Shown piece after piece: positions 14,212 through 14,365 of a stretch of 14,365 nt of DNA. Position 1 is the stretch's first letter; every line of letters begins with the position of its first letter. The translations under genes were made by a program, and so were the position numbers. The stretch covers positions 1-14,365 of the forward strand of contig JAGNZB010000027.1 of the NCBI GenBank assembly GCA_017984655.1, given 5' to 3'. Source of the DNA: Candidatus Altimarinota bacterium (GTDB lineage: Bacteria; Patescibacteriota; Gracilibacteria; RBG-16-42-10). The notes below the pieces were generated by a model that was not told where the DNA came from, searched no databases, and saw nothing but the letters and a program-made list of their open reading frames with translations.

Positions 14212-14365
14212 ACTTTTACGTTCACATTTACCTTCACTTTTTAGTCAGAATTCTCGCTCATGAAAGGTAAAGGTGAAAGTTAAGGTAAATGTAATCCGAT
14301 AAGGTTTGGGGTGGAAGAATGTGTGAACCGAGATACTCGGCAGGATCCTTCACACGGTTCAGGAT
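14212..14365. repeat. second copy of the mosaic intergenic repeat, cut by window end
   Basis: Directly after the ABC-F gene a purine/pyrimidine hairpin recurs: ACATTTACCTTCACTTT (14224-14240) pairs with 14276-14292 at 16 of 17 positions around a 35-base loop. The loop edge 14254-14268 is the exact reverse complement of 4408-4422, so this hairpin is inverted relative to copy 1. A G-rich spacer and module B follow in the same orientation as copy 1 (14325-14351 matches 4499-4525 in 26 of 27 bases). The unit continues past the end of the window. It could act as the transcript end of the ABC-F gene. Confidence 0.68.

Overview
The window is a stretch of ordinary bacterial chromosome with compact, closely packed genes in moderate-GC DNA. 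It carries 13 protein-coding genes and no visible rRNA, tRNA, CRISPR array, integrase or transposase. The standard genetic code fits: TAA and TAG stops dominate and one TGA is used. None of the 13 start codons has a recognisable Shine-Dalgarno sequence, and several have a promoter-like -10 box only about 20 to 35 bases upstream, so short-leader or SD-independent initiation is likely. The gene set (DUF1761 protein, HI0933-type flavoprotein, heterodimeric ABC exporter, compact ABC-F ATPase, MsrA, orphan membrane-anchored proteins), the missing SD and the repeat-rich intergenic DNA suggest an uncultivated environmental lineage, possibly Patescibacteria/CPR. This placement is an inference and not firm.

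Layout. 1-972 (minus): a SAM-dependent methyltransferase cut by the window edge, and a DUF1761 membrane protein. 1044-2003 (plus): a CadD/LysE-like multi-pass membrane protein whose end overlaps the next gene. 1992-4255 (minus): a three-gene run of Nudix hydrolase, small lipoprotein and HI0933-type flavoprotein. 4256-4687: a 432-base intergenic region full of inverted and tandem repeats. 4688-10207 (plus): the two halves of a heterodimeric ABC exporter, then an S9A prolyl oligopeptidase, closely spaced and probably one operon. 10219-10695 (minus): msrA. 10813-12672 (plus): two proteins I do not recognise, one membrane-anchored with four spaced cysteines, one soluble behind a clear -10 box. 12765-14186 (plus): an ABC-F ATPase. 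14187-14365: a second copy of the intergenic repeat module, cut by the window end.

How the genes fit together. The exporter halves complement each other: subunit 1 has the canonical LSGGQ signature but a degraded ATP site, and subunit 2 has the intact catalytic residues but a degraded signature. Together they give one consensus and one degenerate ATP site. The prolyl oligopeptidase behind them could link the unit to peptide handling, but no precursor peptide gene is visible. MsrA repairs oxidised methionine. The most unusual DNA is the mosaic repeat, present twice, in which a hairpin module sits in opposite orientations beside a shared flanking module.
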